From Runella sp. MFBS21 (GTDB taxonomy: Bacteria > Bacteroidota > Bacteroidia > Cytophagales > Spirosomataceae), in the NCBI RefSeq assembly GCF_029433105.1, contig NZ_JARNTW010000006.1, positions 62,001-126,000 of the forward strand: DNA of 64,000 bases, in the 5' to 3' direction. How positions within the stretch are numbered: the first letter of the stretch is position 1; every line of letters begins with the position of its first letter. The notes under the pieces are model-generated. The model ran no database searches. It worked only from the letters and a program-made list of their open reading frames with translations, and was not told the origin of the DNA. Below are positions 43,375 to 51,798 of this stretch, in pieces. A program made the translations under genes and the position numbers.

Positions 43375-46094
43375 TCTTTAGCTCCTAGATAAAAATTATT
43401 CTCTGTAAAATGGATTTTTCGTTCAATCGGTTTTACTTTAAAAAATAGCTCATGAGAAGCCTCTTCCGTGACTTCTACATCACTGACAACATTATCTATT
43501 TTATATTTTTCGCCATGGCCCGGTATCCATATCATCACTTTCCACGGTCCAGGCTTTACTTCTTTAAAGGTAAAAGTATCTTTGTCGCTCACTTTTGTCA
43601 CATAGCTTTCGGTATCGTTATAAAGCTTTGCGAGGATAGTGGGCTTGTTGGTAAGTAGTTCTTTAGTACGTGTTTGTGTACTTTTTTCAAACATTACTTT
43701 TCCCATCACTATCCCTGCTTTTGAGAAAGGTATATCGACATAATAACTGCTATCGGATTTTATTTCTATTTCCAAAGGGGTAGCAATCGCCGGTATATCT
43801 CCTATTTGCATCGACGACCTCACTAGGGTAATGTAATATTTATTAGGCAGCAGATTGTTGATAGCAAACTGCCCATTTCGGTCACTTACCAGCTTTTGGT
43901 CACCTATCTGTAAAATCACACCATTTTTCCTGACATTAGCAGGGCCTGTTATTTTGCCTTTAAGACTCCCCAGCTTTGTGTTTTTGGCAATAGGCGGTCT
44001 GAGCTTTAAAGTATATTTTATACCTAAATACAGCGTATTTTGCTCCGTAATATTGGGATAATAGGCCTGACTCCCCACTATACTCAACTGATGATGTGGA
44101 AGATTGAGATTGGCTTGTAAATCAAAAAAAGAGCGTTTTTCAGTAAGTTCGTCAATCGTATAATTGTTTCGATACAAAAGCGACAAATCAAAATATTTCT
44201 TAAACTGAAGCCTCAGCGTTCCTCCATAAAACATAAAATCTTGTAGTTCATTTTGCATAGAATACCTATTGGTACGTAAGTATTCTACATTGCCCCCCAA
44301 CGCAAAAACTTTCAATATCACTACCTGCGCTTGTATCATACCCTTGATAGACACCCGGCTTGAATCTTTATCGGGCGATACGAGCAAATTGTGAGTATAG
44401 CCATAGTTGCCATCCATCCAAAGATTAAATCGGCGGGTGTTGAGAAAATGAGTATATCTTATAAATTCTTCTTTAAAATTGAATTTTTGAGGCATAACGC
44501 GGTCTTCTCGATGAAGTTCATTATAACTTAACACAAAACGATTACGGGTATTAGGGCGTAGAGTCAGCTCGGCTATGTTGCTCTTATAATAAGGGGCTTG
44601 ACTAAAAACAGTCACGTCCAAACTTGGGTTGATTTGATTATAGTTGCCAATCGCCCCCAATGTTAGTTTTTTGGTAATTGCATAGTAAAGTGAGGCATTG
44701 AGCAAGCGGCTATCATTATAAAATCCATAGAACTGTTGCCCTGCATATACCACATTAGAGAAAAAACGAAGCCTTTGGGTCGAAAAACTTAACCTACCAA
44801 AAGCCCCCCAATCAAAGCGGTCGTTGGTTTGGCTACCTGTAGCTTCCGCCTCCAACCATATCCGTTCTTTTTTGATGTAAGTAGATAGTCCTAAAAAATT
44901 GGTTTCTAGGTTTTGTCCATTGTAAACATGTTGTTTTGACAAAAAATTAACCCCAATAGCACTTTTAGGAGTAGGATTGAATACATAAGCTCCTCCCATT
45001 ATTTTTTTTGTATCTGGAAAAAACCTAGGTTCTTGATAAAATCCCGATACTGTAGAACGCCCCACTGAGTGATCTACTTTAAAACCTCTTCCAAAACGAC
45101 TTAACTCGATAAGGTTTGTAAATACTAAACTATAGTCTGCTAATGCCAAATCGGTATGCTGACGAGCCGAAGGCTTGTATGAATAATTGAGGGAATATTG
45201 CTCATACGACCCAATCGCCGCATAGCCAAATTGATTTTGGCTACGTGCTACAAAATCAAGATAATGCTTCTGAGAAAAATCTAAATTCCCCCCACCTCGG
45301 ATATCATATTGAAAGCCTTCGCGTTGTTGATTTACACTTCTAAAAGTATGATACAATACCCCTACCTCTACTGGAAACCGTAAATAAGGGTCGCTTTTTT
45401 TGTTTTTGGCTGCATATACGGGAATACTTTTTACCTGATAAACAGGCCGGCTTGTATCCCCAAAACTTACTTTTAAATCCGAATTAACAATCCACATATT
45501 GCTTTCGGTATAAGGTATAGATTGATGCACCCATACACGGACTGATTCATTCTTTTCTAACAAAAGGGAACTTTTATGACCCTCTATTTGTCCTCGGCTA
45601 CTTTTTAGCTCTATTTTTTCTTTTTCATTGCCCAAATTCTGAATCAAGTATTCAATTTTCAGGGTTTCACCTTCTTTGACATATTCAGGATAAACAAGCG
45701 GGGTAATTTCTACCTTACGAAGTTTTTCTACCCTTATCTTTATCTCTTTACTTTCTTTTTCAAAACCTTTTTCCCAAGTTCTAAACAACACAACATACTC
45801 TCCTGCTGAAGTAGTACGGGGGGTAGCTACGGTATAAGAATAACTCAAAACCCGTGACTGATTAGTGATTTGGGGCAGCTTCTTAGCCAATACTTGCCAA
45901 TCTTTAGGCAGATTGAAGGTAGTACCAAAGGTAGGGTCGTAAGGTTCGTCACGCTTTATTTCAACAAAGAGCGTAAAATAATCTCCGGGTTTTATTTGCT
46001 GGGGTGGATTCAGAATGACAATAGAAAAATCCTCTATCGCAAAGCCAAAATGAGACCACACCAAGAATGGTATGACGCAAAAGTATTTCTTCAC
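43371..46094 (-). CDS. Usher-like outer-membrane protein
   Basis: 907 residues with a GTG start and a signal peptide (about 1-19, SHFGFA). Two Ig-like domains (about 20-125 and 126-230; the second has KEGETLKIEYLIQNLGNEKEKIEL, a NEW3/CARDB-like pattern) precede a long beta-barrel (about 240-700; many aromatic alternating strands). Two carboxypeptidase-regulatory-like modules follow (GSLKGKITGPANVRKNGVIL, DRNGQFAINNLLPNKYYI, then 790-890). N-terminal sandwich, barrel and C-terminal sandwich in one chain is the layout of fimbrial ushers, and C-terminal modules of this kind occur in some ushers. Neighbours are chaperone-like and pilin-like. I recognise no named family. Not a SusC or T9SS protein: it has no plug or TonB box and no sorting domain. 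Confidence 0.72.
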   Translation of the reverse strand: MKKYFCVIPFLVWSHFGFAIEDFSIVILNPPQQIKPGDYFTLFVEIKRDEPYDPTFGTTFNLPKDWQVLAKKLPQITNQSRVLSYSYTVATPRTTSAGEYVVLFRTWEKGFEKESKEIKIRVEKLRKVEITPLVYPEYVKEGETLKIEYLIQNLGNEKEKIELKSSRGQIEGHKSSLLLEKNESVRVWVHQSIPYTESNMWIVNSDLKVSFGDTSRPVYQVKSIPVYAAKNKKSDPYLRFPVEVGVLYHTFRSVNQQREGFQYDIRGGGNLDFSQKHYLDFVARSQNQFGYAAIGSYEQYSLNYSYKPSARQHTDLALADYSLVFTNLIELSRFGRGFKVDHSVGRSTVSGFYQEPRFFPDTKKIMGGAYVFNPTPKSAIGVNFLSKQHVYNGQNLETNFLGLSTYIKKERIWLEAEATGSQTNDRFDWGAFGRLSFSTQRLRFFSNVVYAGQQFYGFYNDSRLLNASLYYAITKKLTLGAIGNYNQINPSLDVTVFSQAPYYKSNIAELTLRPNTRNRFVLSYNELHREDRVMPQKFNFKEEFIRYTHFLNTRRFNLWMDGNYGYTHNLLVSPDKDSSRVSIKGMIQAQVVILKVFALGGNVEYLRTNRYSMQNELQDFMFYGGTLRLQFKKYFDLSLLYRNNYTIDELTEKRSFFDLQANLNLPHHQLSIVGSQAYYPNITEQNTLYLGIKYTLKLRPPIAKNTKLGSLKGKITGPANVRKNGVILQIGDQKLVSDRNGQFAINNLLPNKYYITLVRSSMQIGDIPAIATPLEIEIKSDSSYYVDIPFSKAGIVMGKVMFEKSTQTRTKELLTNKPTILAKLYNDTESYVTKVSDKDTFTFKEVKPGPWKVMIWIPGHGEKYKIDNVVSDVEVTEEASHELFFKVKPIERKIHFTENNFYLGAKE

Positions 46095-46116
46095 GGTATC
46101 TATCTCATGGATATTG

Positions 46117-46902
46117 TCAGTCTATCTCTATGACCAAATTGGTCCCAAACAGATTTTGTCCATAGTCGGCAATCAATACAGCCTCATATTTGCCAGAAGG
46201 AAGGTCTTTGATTTCGATATCAAAATCCTTACACGTGAAAGGATATACTTTTTGAGAAGGTGCTTCCAATGCCAGAAGTTTTTGCCCGTCTTTGCCATAT
46301 ATCTCCAACATAAGCTTAGGAATTACCATAAACTTCCCAAGGTTTTTGATTTTGGCTTGCACGATTTTATGCTTTGGGTCCGCTTTTTTGAAGACTACAT
46401 TCTCAAAATGTAATTGAGGGCTTTCAGAAATTCCAATATCCAATACTACCTGAACGGCATATCTGATTCGAGATTCTATCGCCAAGCTCCCTTCTTTTTC
46501 TTTGAAAAGTGGGGGCGCTCCTTCTACCATGAGCACCCCCCAATAAGAACCACCTAAAGTCGAATCTTGTGGAATACGGATAGTATAAAGAATCTCATAG
46601 CTTTCGCCCGCTTCCAAAACTTTTTCGTCAATGTTGGTTTCCAACCATTTGCCCAAAGTTCTGGGATCGGCACCTACTTCCACAAAATCGGTTTTACCGT
46701 CACAAGTCTGAACCAATCCTTTTTTATATACCAAGACTTTTTCGGGACTTGTACCTACATTTTTGACCTGAATCTTTCCATTCATCGCCTGCCCTTGATT
46801 CCCCGAATGTATATGAGTCAGGCCATTCAAAACAATGATTTTGGCCGATACCCATCCACTAACTAACATCAGACTAATAGCCTGAATAAAAAACTTAGCC
46901 AT
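46117..46902 (-). CDS. Periplasmic chaperone-like two-domain protein
   Basis: 261 residues with a signal peptide (cut near VSA, residue 20). Two beta-sandwich halves are visible. The first (about 25-150) has GKIQVKNVGTSPEKVLVY and LEAGESYEILYTIRIPQDSTLGGSYWGVLMVEG, the Ig-like pattern also seen in PapD-type chaperones and in Firmicute DUF916 proteins. The second (about 165-261) has VQAKIKNLGKFMVIPKLMLEIYGKDGQKL and LPSGKYEAVLIADYG. Size and two-domain build match fimbrial chaperones (about 230-260 residues). It lies between a pilin-like gene and the usher-like gene, 22 bases before the latter. The chaperone role is inferred. Confidence 0.7.
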   Translation of the reverse strand: MAKFFIQAISLMLVSGWVSAKIIVLNGLTHIHSGNQGQAMNGKIQVKNVGTSPEKVLVYKKGLVQTCDGKTDFVEVGADPRTLGKWLETNIDEKVLEAGESYEILYTIRIPQDSTLGGSYWGVLMVEGAPPLFKEKEGSLAIESRIRYAVQVVLDIGISESPQLHFENVVFKKADPKHKIVQAKIKNLGKFMVIPKLMLEIYGKDGQKLLALEAPSQKVYPFTCKDFDIEIKDLPSGKYEAVLIADYGQNLFGTNLVIEID

Positions 46903-46960
46903 ATGTCGTACAAAAATTAATGAAATGGATCGGATTCCTAAACTTTACCCTTTGGGGGAG

Positions 46961-47536
46961 TTATTGATCTGAAATAGTGTAGGTGACGGTAACGGTGGTG
47001 CTAGCATCGTGCTTCAAGTCTGAATAAGCACCTGAAGCAAGCGCCAAATTATAGGTCAGCTGATGCCCATTATTGGCACCATCCCCTGTGTAGCCGCTTC
47101 CGATACCGGTTAGTAAGGTTTGGCTACTACCACTCAAAGTGAGTGTAGAAGAAGCAGAATTAGCAATAGTCCCTCCTCCATTCGACCCCGACGGAGCAGC
47201 GGCTTGCAGAGTTAAGTCTGCTCCACTCGGTACCGTGCCACTCGTAATCTGCACGCTTACTGTTCGAGAGGTCTCTCCTGTAGAAGCTACAATAGATGAA
47301 TAATTGAGCCAAAGAGAATTGTTAGCTGTTGGGGCTGTGATGGGATTTCCGGCCTCGGTAGGCGCCGTAAAAGCCAAAGAGATATTCTTTGAGCCACTAG
47401 GTTCGATATCAAGAAGTGCTACTTCAGGAATCGTAATCTGAATGGTGTGGGTATCATCCTTGTCATCTTGCGCAAATGATGAAGTACACACACCTAGCAT
47501 TGCGAGAAAAACTAGGTTGCAAAAAACATTTTTCAT
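46961..47536 (-). CDS. Pilin-like secreted subunit A
   Basis: 191 residues, signal peptide ending near SFAQ. The mature protein begins with an acidic stretch and an alternating strand (HTIQITIPEVALLDIEPSGS). It is rich in threonine, serine, alanine and glycine and has almost no charged or aromatic residues until the end. It closes with the strand STTVTVTYTISDQ. Paralogue of subunit B. Composition and end strands resemble archaic chaperone-usher (SCPU-type) subunits, though no direct family match is claimed. First gene of the five-gene operon, 58 bases before the chaperone-like gene, so it may be the most abundant subunit. Confidence 0.75.
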   Translation of the reverse strand: MKNVFCNLVFLAMLGVCTSSFAQDDKDDTHTIQITIPEVALLDIEPSGSKNISLAFTAPTEAGNPITAPTANNSLWLNYSSIVASTGETSRTVSVQITSGTVPSGADLTLQAAAPSGSNGGGTIANSASSTLTLSGSSQTLLTGIGSGYTGDGANNGHQLTYNLALASGAYSDLKHDASTTVTVTYTISDQ

Positions 47537-47942
47537 TTGGTTAATCTGGTTACGTTAAAATATATAGTTATGAAAAGGGCAAAGCGTTTAAATTGGTAAT
47601 TAATAACTGCTCGAACCAAATCTCCTCTTCTGAAAAATGAACATATACAACTCTTCCATAAATACGTTTAAGAAGTCTTTACGGAAGAAATAGACATGAA
47701 CTTTATGCAACTTATATTAACCAAATTTAGGGCAACTTTAAAGCCATTTTATGCATCACCCCCTAAATGTAACCGTTAGGAATAGACAAAAAACTCTTAC
47801 AACAAACACCTTAGCTAAATGGCGCTTGCTTTGAAGCAGTGTAAGCCTAGAAGAAATAAGGAAGGAATTTCAAAACAATCTATCAAAAACTATGCCATTT
47901 AAGCTCTTTTTGTCAAGAATATTTTTGGCATACAAATTATCG
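47537..47942 (-). other. Upstream region of the usher-like operon
   Basis: About 400 bases without a gene. On the minus strand TAAATTTG (47729-47722) could be the -7 box of the operon, giving a leader of about 180 bases. Within that leader TCTTCC-A-TAAA can pair with TTTA-C-GGAAGA (about 47656-47692) with one mismatch. A + strand TATTTTTG at 47920-47927 would fire antisense into the end of the PRPP-synthetase-like gene and may be a chance match. Confidence 0.45.
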
Positions 47943-48794
47943 CTATGGCCTTAACATTGTGCCAACTTCATAGGACTTAAAATTCGGGGGTACTTCTCCA
48001 AAAGATTGATACGAATCAGTAGTATAAATATGGTCAATTCCTGCTATTGTAAGTCCTCGACTAAAAATACCGTGGCTTACTACCAATACCACATTGCCGG
48101 CATTACGACTCTTAAGCAAGGCTGCAATACCTGCAAACGTGCCTCCTCCGTCGCAAATATCATCGACGATGAAACAAGTCTTTTGCTCAAAATTTTCTTC
48201 AAAAGTTTTGAAACCTGAGAGCTGTCCGGTGCTTACATCTCGGTGTTTGATACACTCTGCTACGTCATGTACGCCAAGTTGCTGAGCTACGTTATAAACC
48301 TTCTTTAACGCCCCCGAATCAGGTGAAACCAAACAATAGTTATTATTGGTGGAGTATTTTTCGGTAAAATCGTCAATAGCCATTCTAACCAAGATTGCAT
48401 TATCAATCGCTACCGAGCGATTGACCAAGGCCGTGGCAACATCAGAGTGTGGGTCAAAAATTTTGATTCTTTTGAAGTTACCTAGATTCAAAATATCAGC
48501 TACAATTTTTAAAGAAAAAGGCTCACCACTTGTCATCACCCGATCCATGCGTGCAGCCATCAAATACGATATGTATAATTCCACTTCCTCGACCTCCGCA
48601 GTGTCTAAAGCGTTTTTGGCAGCCAATACCAAAAACAAATCATTCATATTTGAAATACGAGCTAAGATACAGCAGCTTTTAACCTCATGTACTGTATTTA
48701 AATCAAGCTTAATATGAGGCTGACCATCTGGAAAAGTAAAAATTTGAAATAGAATCTCAGAAGAGAGGGGAGAAATTAAGTTGAGCGTTTTCAT
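47943..48794 (-). CDS. Short PRPP-synthetase-like enzyme (PRPP or ADPR-PP synthetase)
   Basis: 283 residues against about 310-320 for bacterial PrsA. The fold is recognisable: AARMDRVMTSGEPFSLKIVADIL corresponds to the YARQDR region, IFDPHSD to the DLHA metal site, and VDDICDGGGTF (residues 210-220) to the ribose-phosphate-binding loop. The changes from the usual ARQDR and DLHAxQ motifs suggest a specialised branch. It is the last gene of an operon with a Nudix regulator and a NAMPT-like enzyme. It could supply PRPP for NMN synthesis. Alternatively it could be an ADP-ribose pyrophosphate synthetase, the PRPP-synthetase-like half of the NARP1 pathway. Sequence reading alone cannot separate the two. 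Confidence 0.82.
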   Translation of the reverse strand: MKTLNLISPLSSEILFQIFTFPDGQPHIKLDLNTVHEVKSCCILARISNMNDLFLVLAAKNALDTAEVEEVELYISYLMAARMDRVMTSGEPFSLKIVADILNLGNFKRIKIFDPHSDVATALVNRSVAIDNAILVRMAIDDFTEKYSTNNNYCLVSPDSGALKKVYNVAQQLGVHDVAECIKHRDVSTGQLSGFKTFEENFEQKTCFIVDDICDGGGTFAGIAALLKSRNAGNVVLVVSHGIFSRGLTIAGIDHIYTTDSYQSFGEVPPNFKSYEVGTMLRP

Positions 48795-48816
48795 AAAAGG
48801 CTGTATGTAAGTTTTG

Positions 48817-49542
48817 TTATTGGTTGCGTCCTTTTTCGTCAGGGTATAAATTTTGTACTGTATCGCTTTGCCAGTACTGATGCGTATCTACATCTAAAAG
48901 AGTAAGTTTACCATAAAATGCCGCTCCAGTATCTATATTCCAGACATTGTATCGATGCATGGGGGTTTCAAACCCATATCTTATGGTAGGTGTATGACCG
49001 ATAAAAATTTCGTTAAACATTTTCAATCGTCGCGGAAACAAATCAGGATTGAGACCACTATCTATCACCATCGCCGTTTCCCAGAGGGTTCTATCCCAAG
49101 CAAGATTGTCGGGGTACTGTTCTTCTTCCGGCCCATACACTGACGTATAACCTGCGTGTACAAAAAGCCGATTTTGGCCATCGATATGATAAAATTTCAT
49201 GCCGTTGAAGAAATTCAAATGTACCAAACGCATGTCGATAGCAACATCCTGATAGCTTTTGGCGGTACTGCTCCCACCGTGCATAAGCCAAGTATGGGGG
49301 GCAATGCCCGCATCTAGCCATCCCTCGCACCACAAATCATGGTTTCCTTTAATAAATACACATCGATGGCTTTTTTCTAAATCTATCAAAAATGATATTA
49401 CTTGCGCCGACTCACTCCAGCCATCTACGTAATCGCCCAAGAAGATAAGCGTATCATCCGTTGAAACATCAGCTCTTTCAAGTACCTGATGCAATGCCCG
49501 CAAACCTCCATGTATATCCCCGATGACTAGCGTTCTTTTCAT
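48817..49542 (-). CDS. PPP-family metallophosphatase
   Basis: 241 residues with all PPP-family metal motifs in order: GDIHGG (residues 8-13), GDYVDG, GNHD, LMHGG, HAGY and GHTP. It resembles the bacterial Ser/Thr phosphatase and diadenosine-tetraphosphatase (ApaH-like) branch. It lies 12 bases after the NAMPT-like gene and 22 bases before the PRPP-synthetase-like gene, so it belongs to the NAD operon. A role in removing a nucleotide by-product or pyrophosphate-like compound of NAD metabolism is possible, but the substrate is unknown. Confidence 0.87.
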   Translation of the reverse strand: MKRTLVIGDIHGGLRALHQVLERADVSTDDTLIFLGDYVDGWSESAQVISFLIDLEKSHRCVFIKGNHDLWCEGWLDAGIAPHTWLMHGGSSTAKSYQDVAIDMRLVHLNFFNGMKFYHIDGQNRLFVHAGYTSVYGPEEEQYPDNLAWDRTLWETAMVIDSGLNPDLFPRRLKMFNEIFIGHTPTIRYGFETPMHRYNVWNIDTGAAFYGKLTLLDVDTHQYWQSDTVQNLYPDEKGRNQ

Positions 49543-49554
49543 GCTTTATTGTGT

Positions 49555-51045
49555 TTAGGTCAAAAAGGATAAATTACTTTGCCTCACCCTTTCTCTAATT
49601 TCTTCCAACTTCCAATCTACCAACAATTTGCCATCTTTAAAAACTGTTTTCAATTCTCCCTGCGCTTCTTCTTCCCAAGTACATTGGTCTTTCAAGATGT
49701 ATTGCCCCGTAGAAGTATCACGATGTACAGCCATCAAGCCCTTGGCTGATTTTTTGGTGCCGTCGTCGGTTTTGGGGTCTTTAAAAATATCACGTCCTTG
49801 GTGATTTACCTCTCCATAGGTAGCTTTCATCGCAAACCCAAAGGTATCACGCGTGACGTATTCGTAAGTGTAAGAGCCAATCCCGAGCACCACGTTGTAG
49901 CTTGCAAAACCTTTTTGTTTAAGACCTTCTAAAATCGCAAGCTGTCGAGCAGGAGTGATACTATCGCCATAAATCAATCCAATGTGACTATCCAATAACT
50001 TGTATCCTTGAGGAGTAATTGTACCTCCAAAAGTTTCCCACATACACTCGATTGCTCCTTTGTAAGCAGGGCTTCCTTGGGGAGCATCAGTATCGCCCAC
50101 AATGATTTTGACAGGGTCACCACTATCAGGCCGAATCACCACTTTGCCATCTCGCACCAGAATTTGCGATTTGAGTTGGGGCAAAAACTCCGTAATAACC
50201 TGCCAAAAATCCCAAGTATCAGACACAATTGATACTACACCCGTCGGGTAAACTTCCATAATAAGACGCTCAAAGGTACTTATCTCTGCATCTTGCGTAC
50301 CCATACACATTACGCTGTGCTCTGTAGCGGGTACTGAGCCACCAATCAGCTCTTGGTCGGCATCGGCATTATAATATTGCTCCAAAAAATCAATCGCAGG
50401 AATGGTATCCGTACCCGCAAAAGACAATAAATGCCCCGCTCCACTCATGACGGCATCTTCGATACCCGACATTCCCCGAAACGAAAAGTCGTGTCCTTGC
50501 CAAGGCACAAAACTCAAATCTTCTCCTACGGTAGTTTGCGCGTATTTTACGAAGGTTTCCCAATACTCCGCTGCGGTAGTGGCTGAGGTAGAAGGTTTCC
50601 ATAAGATAGCACTCATGAGGGTTTCGAGCATATTAGTAACCCAAAAAAACGCTGGATTTGTATTCCAAATCGTAAGTACAGGTACTCGCATAGGTACACG
50701 AGTACCTTCGGGCAGGGCTTTGATTTCAAGGGGCAAATACCCCAAATCATGCAGCGCTTCAATGTGATCGTAAGTGATGCTGTCTTTGCCGAGATAATTA
50801 TCGATACAACGTTTGTACAAACGCATCACATCTTCTTTGGGCAATTGGAAAAAGTTTTCGTCAAACTGTCGAATTAGGTATTCTTTGATAAAATACTGTA
50901 ACCCAAAAAATACGATTTCATTTACTTCTTCATTGCGTGATTTGCGAGGAGTAAAATTTGAATACACCAAGGTAGTGCCTTCGGGATATTGAAATTTGTG
51001 GCCAACTTTGTAGCCATCTTTTAAGAGAACGGGGAGTGTTTTCAT
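49555..51045 (-). CDS. nadV: NAMPT/NadV-like nicotinamide phosphoribosyltransferase
   Basis: 496 residues, the size of human NAMPT (491). Matching blocks include DGYKVGHKFQYPEGT, GHDFSFRGMSGIEDAV, GTDTIPAIDFLEQYY, PATEHSVMCMG with the catalytic histidine, VSIVSDTWDFW and VIRPDSGDPV. NAMPT makes nicotinamide mononucleotide from nicotinamide and PRPP. A related enzyme (Namat) instead joins nicotinamide to ADP-ribose pyrophosphate to form NAD. The adjacent PRPP-synthetase-like gene is compatible with either. It follows the Nudix regulator by 9 bases. Confidence 0.9.
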   Translation of the reverse strand: MKTLPVLLKDGYKVGHKFQYPEGTTLVYSNFTPRKSRNEEVNEIVFFGLQYFIKEYLIRQFDENFFQLPKEDVMRLYKRCIDNYLGKDSITYDHIEALHDLGYLPLEIKALPEGTRVPMRVPVLTIWNTNPAFFWVTNMLETLMSAILWKPSTSATTAAEYWETFVKYAQTTVGEDLSFVPWQGHDFSFRGMSGIEDAVMSGAGHLLSFAGTDTIPAIDFLEQYYNADADQELIGGSVPATEHSVMCMGTQDAEISTFERLIMEVYPTGVVSIVSDTWDFWQVITEFLPQLKSQILVRDGKVVIRPDSGDPVKIIVGDTDAPQGSPAYKGAIECMWETFGGTITPQGYKLLDSHIGLIYGDSITPARQLAILEGLKQKGFASYNVVLGIGSYTYEYVTRDTFGFAMKATYGEVNHQGRDIFKDPKTDDGTKKSAKGLMAVHRDTSTGQYILKDQCTWEEEAQGELKTVFKDGKLLVDWKLEEIRERVRQSNLSFLT

Positions 51046-51054
51046 GACTGTATT

Positions 51055-51747
51055 TTAGATTTTAAATTGAAATCCTTCTTCGATGAGTTGTTCATAACGT
51101 GTTTTGTCGAAAGCAAACATCTCAGCAGGGCGGCTTTTGAGACCTTCGCGGCGTTCGCCAGTAGCTTTAAGAACACCGGTCGCCATGATTTTTTTGTAGA
51201 AATTACGGCGGTCGAGCGATTGCCCCAAGATGCGTTCGTATAAGTCTTGCAGCTCCGTGATGGTAAACTTTTCGTTCAAAAGCTCAAATCCCACGGGTTG
51301 ATAAGTCACCTTAGAGGCCAATCGCTTCCGTGCCAATTCAATGATATGCTGGTGGTCAAACCCCAAAGTGGGCAAATCGCTGAGCGGACACCAACGTAAA
51401 TCATGAGCCATATTACCCACCACCAAATTATATTGACGTGGATTGACCAAGGCAAAGTAAGAAACCGCAAGAACACGCCCGCGCGGGTCGCGGTCGAGAC
51501 TGCCAAAAGTGTAGAGTTGCTCTAAATATAAGCCTGCCAATCCTGCCTTGCTCGATAAGATACGCTCTGCGGCTACCTCAAAGGTTTCATCAAGACGTAA
51601 AAACCCGCCCAAAAGCGTCCAATGATTGGCAAAAGGCTCCTCTTTACGATGCAAAAGCAATACTGACAGCTGTTGGGTATCATATCCAAATACCACGCAA
51701 TCTACCGTAACTGACGGGCGTGGGTATTGAGAGAGGTCGTTGTTCAC
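51055..51747 (-). CDS. NrtR-like Nudix/winged-helix regulator with degenerate Nudix box
   Basis: 231 residues from the GTG at 51747 (first residues MNNDLSQYPRPSVTVDCVVFGY); an upstream TTG would read through the operator palindrome and is rejected. A Nudix domain (about residues 8-140) is followed by a winged helix (FTITELQDLYERILGQSLDRRNFYKKI). The Nudix box reads GFLRLDETFEVAAERILSSKAGL: the glycines and first Glu remain, but the REUxEE glutamates are I, S and K, so hydrolysis is probably lost. NrtR proteins sense ADP-ribose and repress NAD genes; this one heads its own operon behind two palindromes. Confidence 0.88.
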   Translation of the reverse strand: MNNDLSQYPRPSVTVDCVVFGYDTQQLSVLLLHRKEEPFANHWTLLGGFLRLDETFEVAAERILSSKAGLAGLYLEQLYTFGSLDRDPRGRVLAVSYFALVNPRQYNLVVGNMAHDLRWCPLSDLPTLGFDHQHIIELARKRLASKVTYQPVGFELLNEKFTITELQDLYERILGQSLDRRNFYKKIMATGVLKATGERREGLKSRPAEMFAFDKTRYEQLIEEGFQFKI

Positions 51748-51778
51748 TTTACTTTGTGTTTTGCTGACGCAAAGTAAA
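51748..51778. promoter_or_regulatory. Palindromic operator candidate 1 (NAD operon)
   Basis: TTTACTTTG (51748-51756) faces CAAAGTAAA (51770-51778). The inner form is ACTTTGTGT-N7-ACGCAAAGT (51751-51775). It abuts the regulator's GTG start and has the same 25-base design as the second palindrome. Confidence 0.72.
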
Positions 51779-51798
51779 ATCAAAACAAATTAACCCGC

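Noticed and set aside
51748-51783. Longer NrtR-like protein starting at a TTG at 51783
   Set aside because: It would translate through the operator palindrome; the GTG at 51747 gives a normal NrtR N-terminus right after the palindrome.
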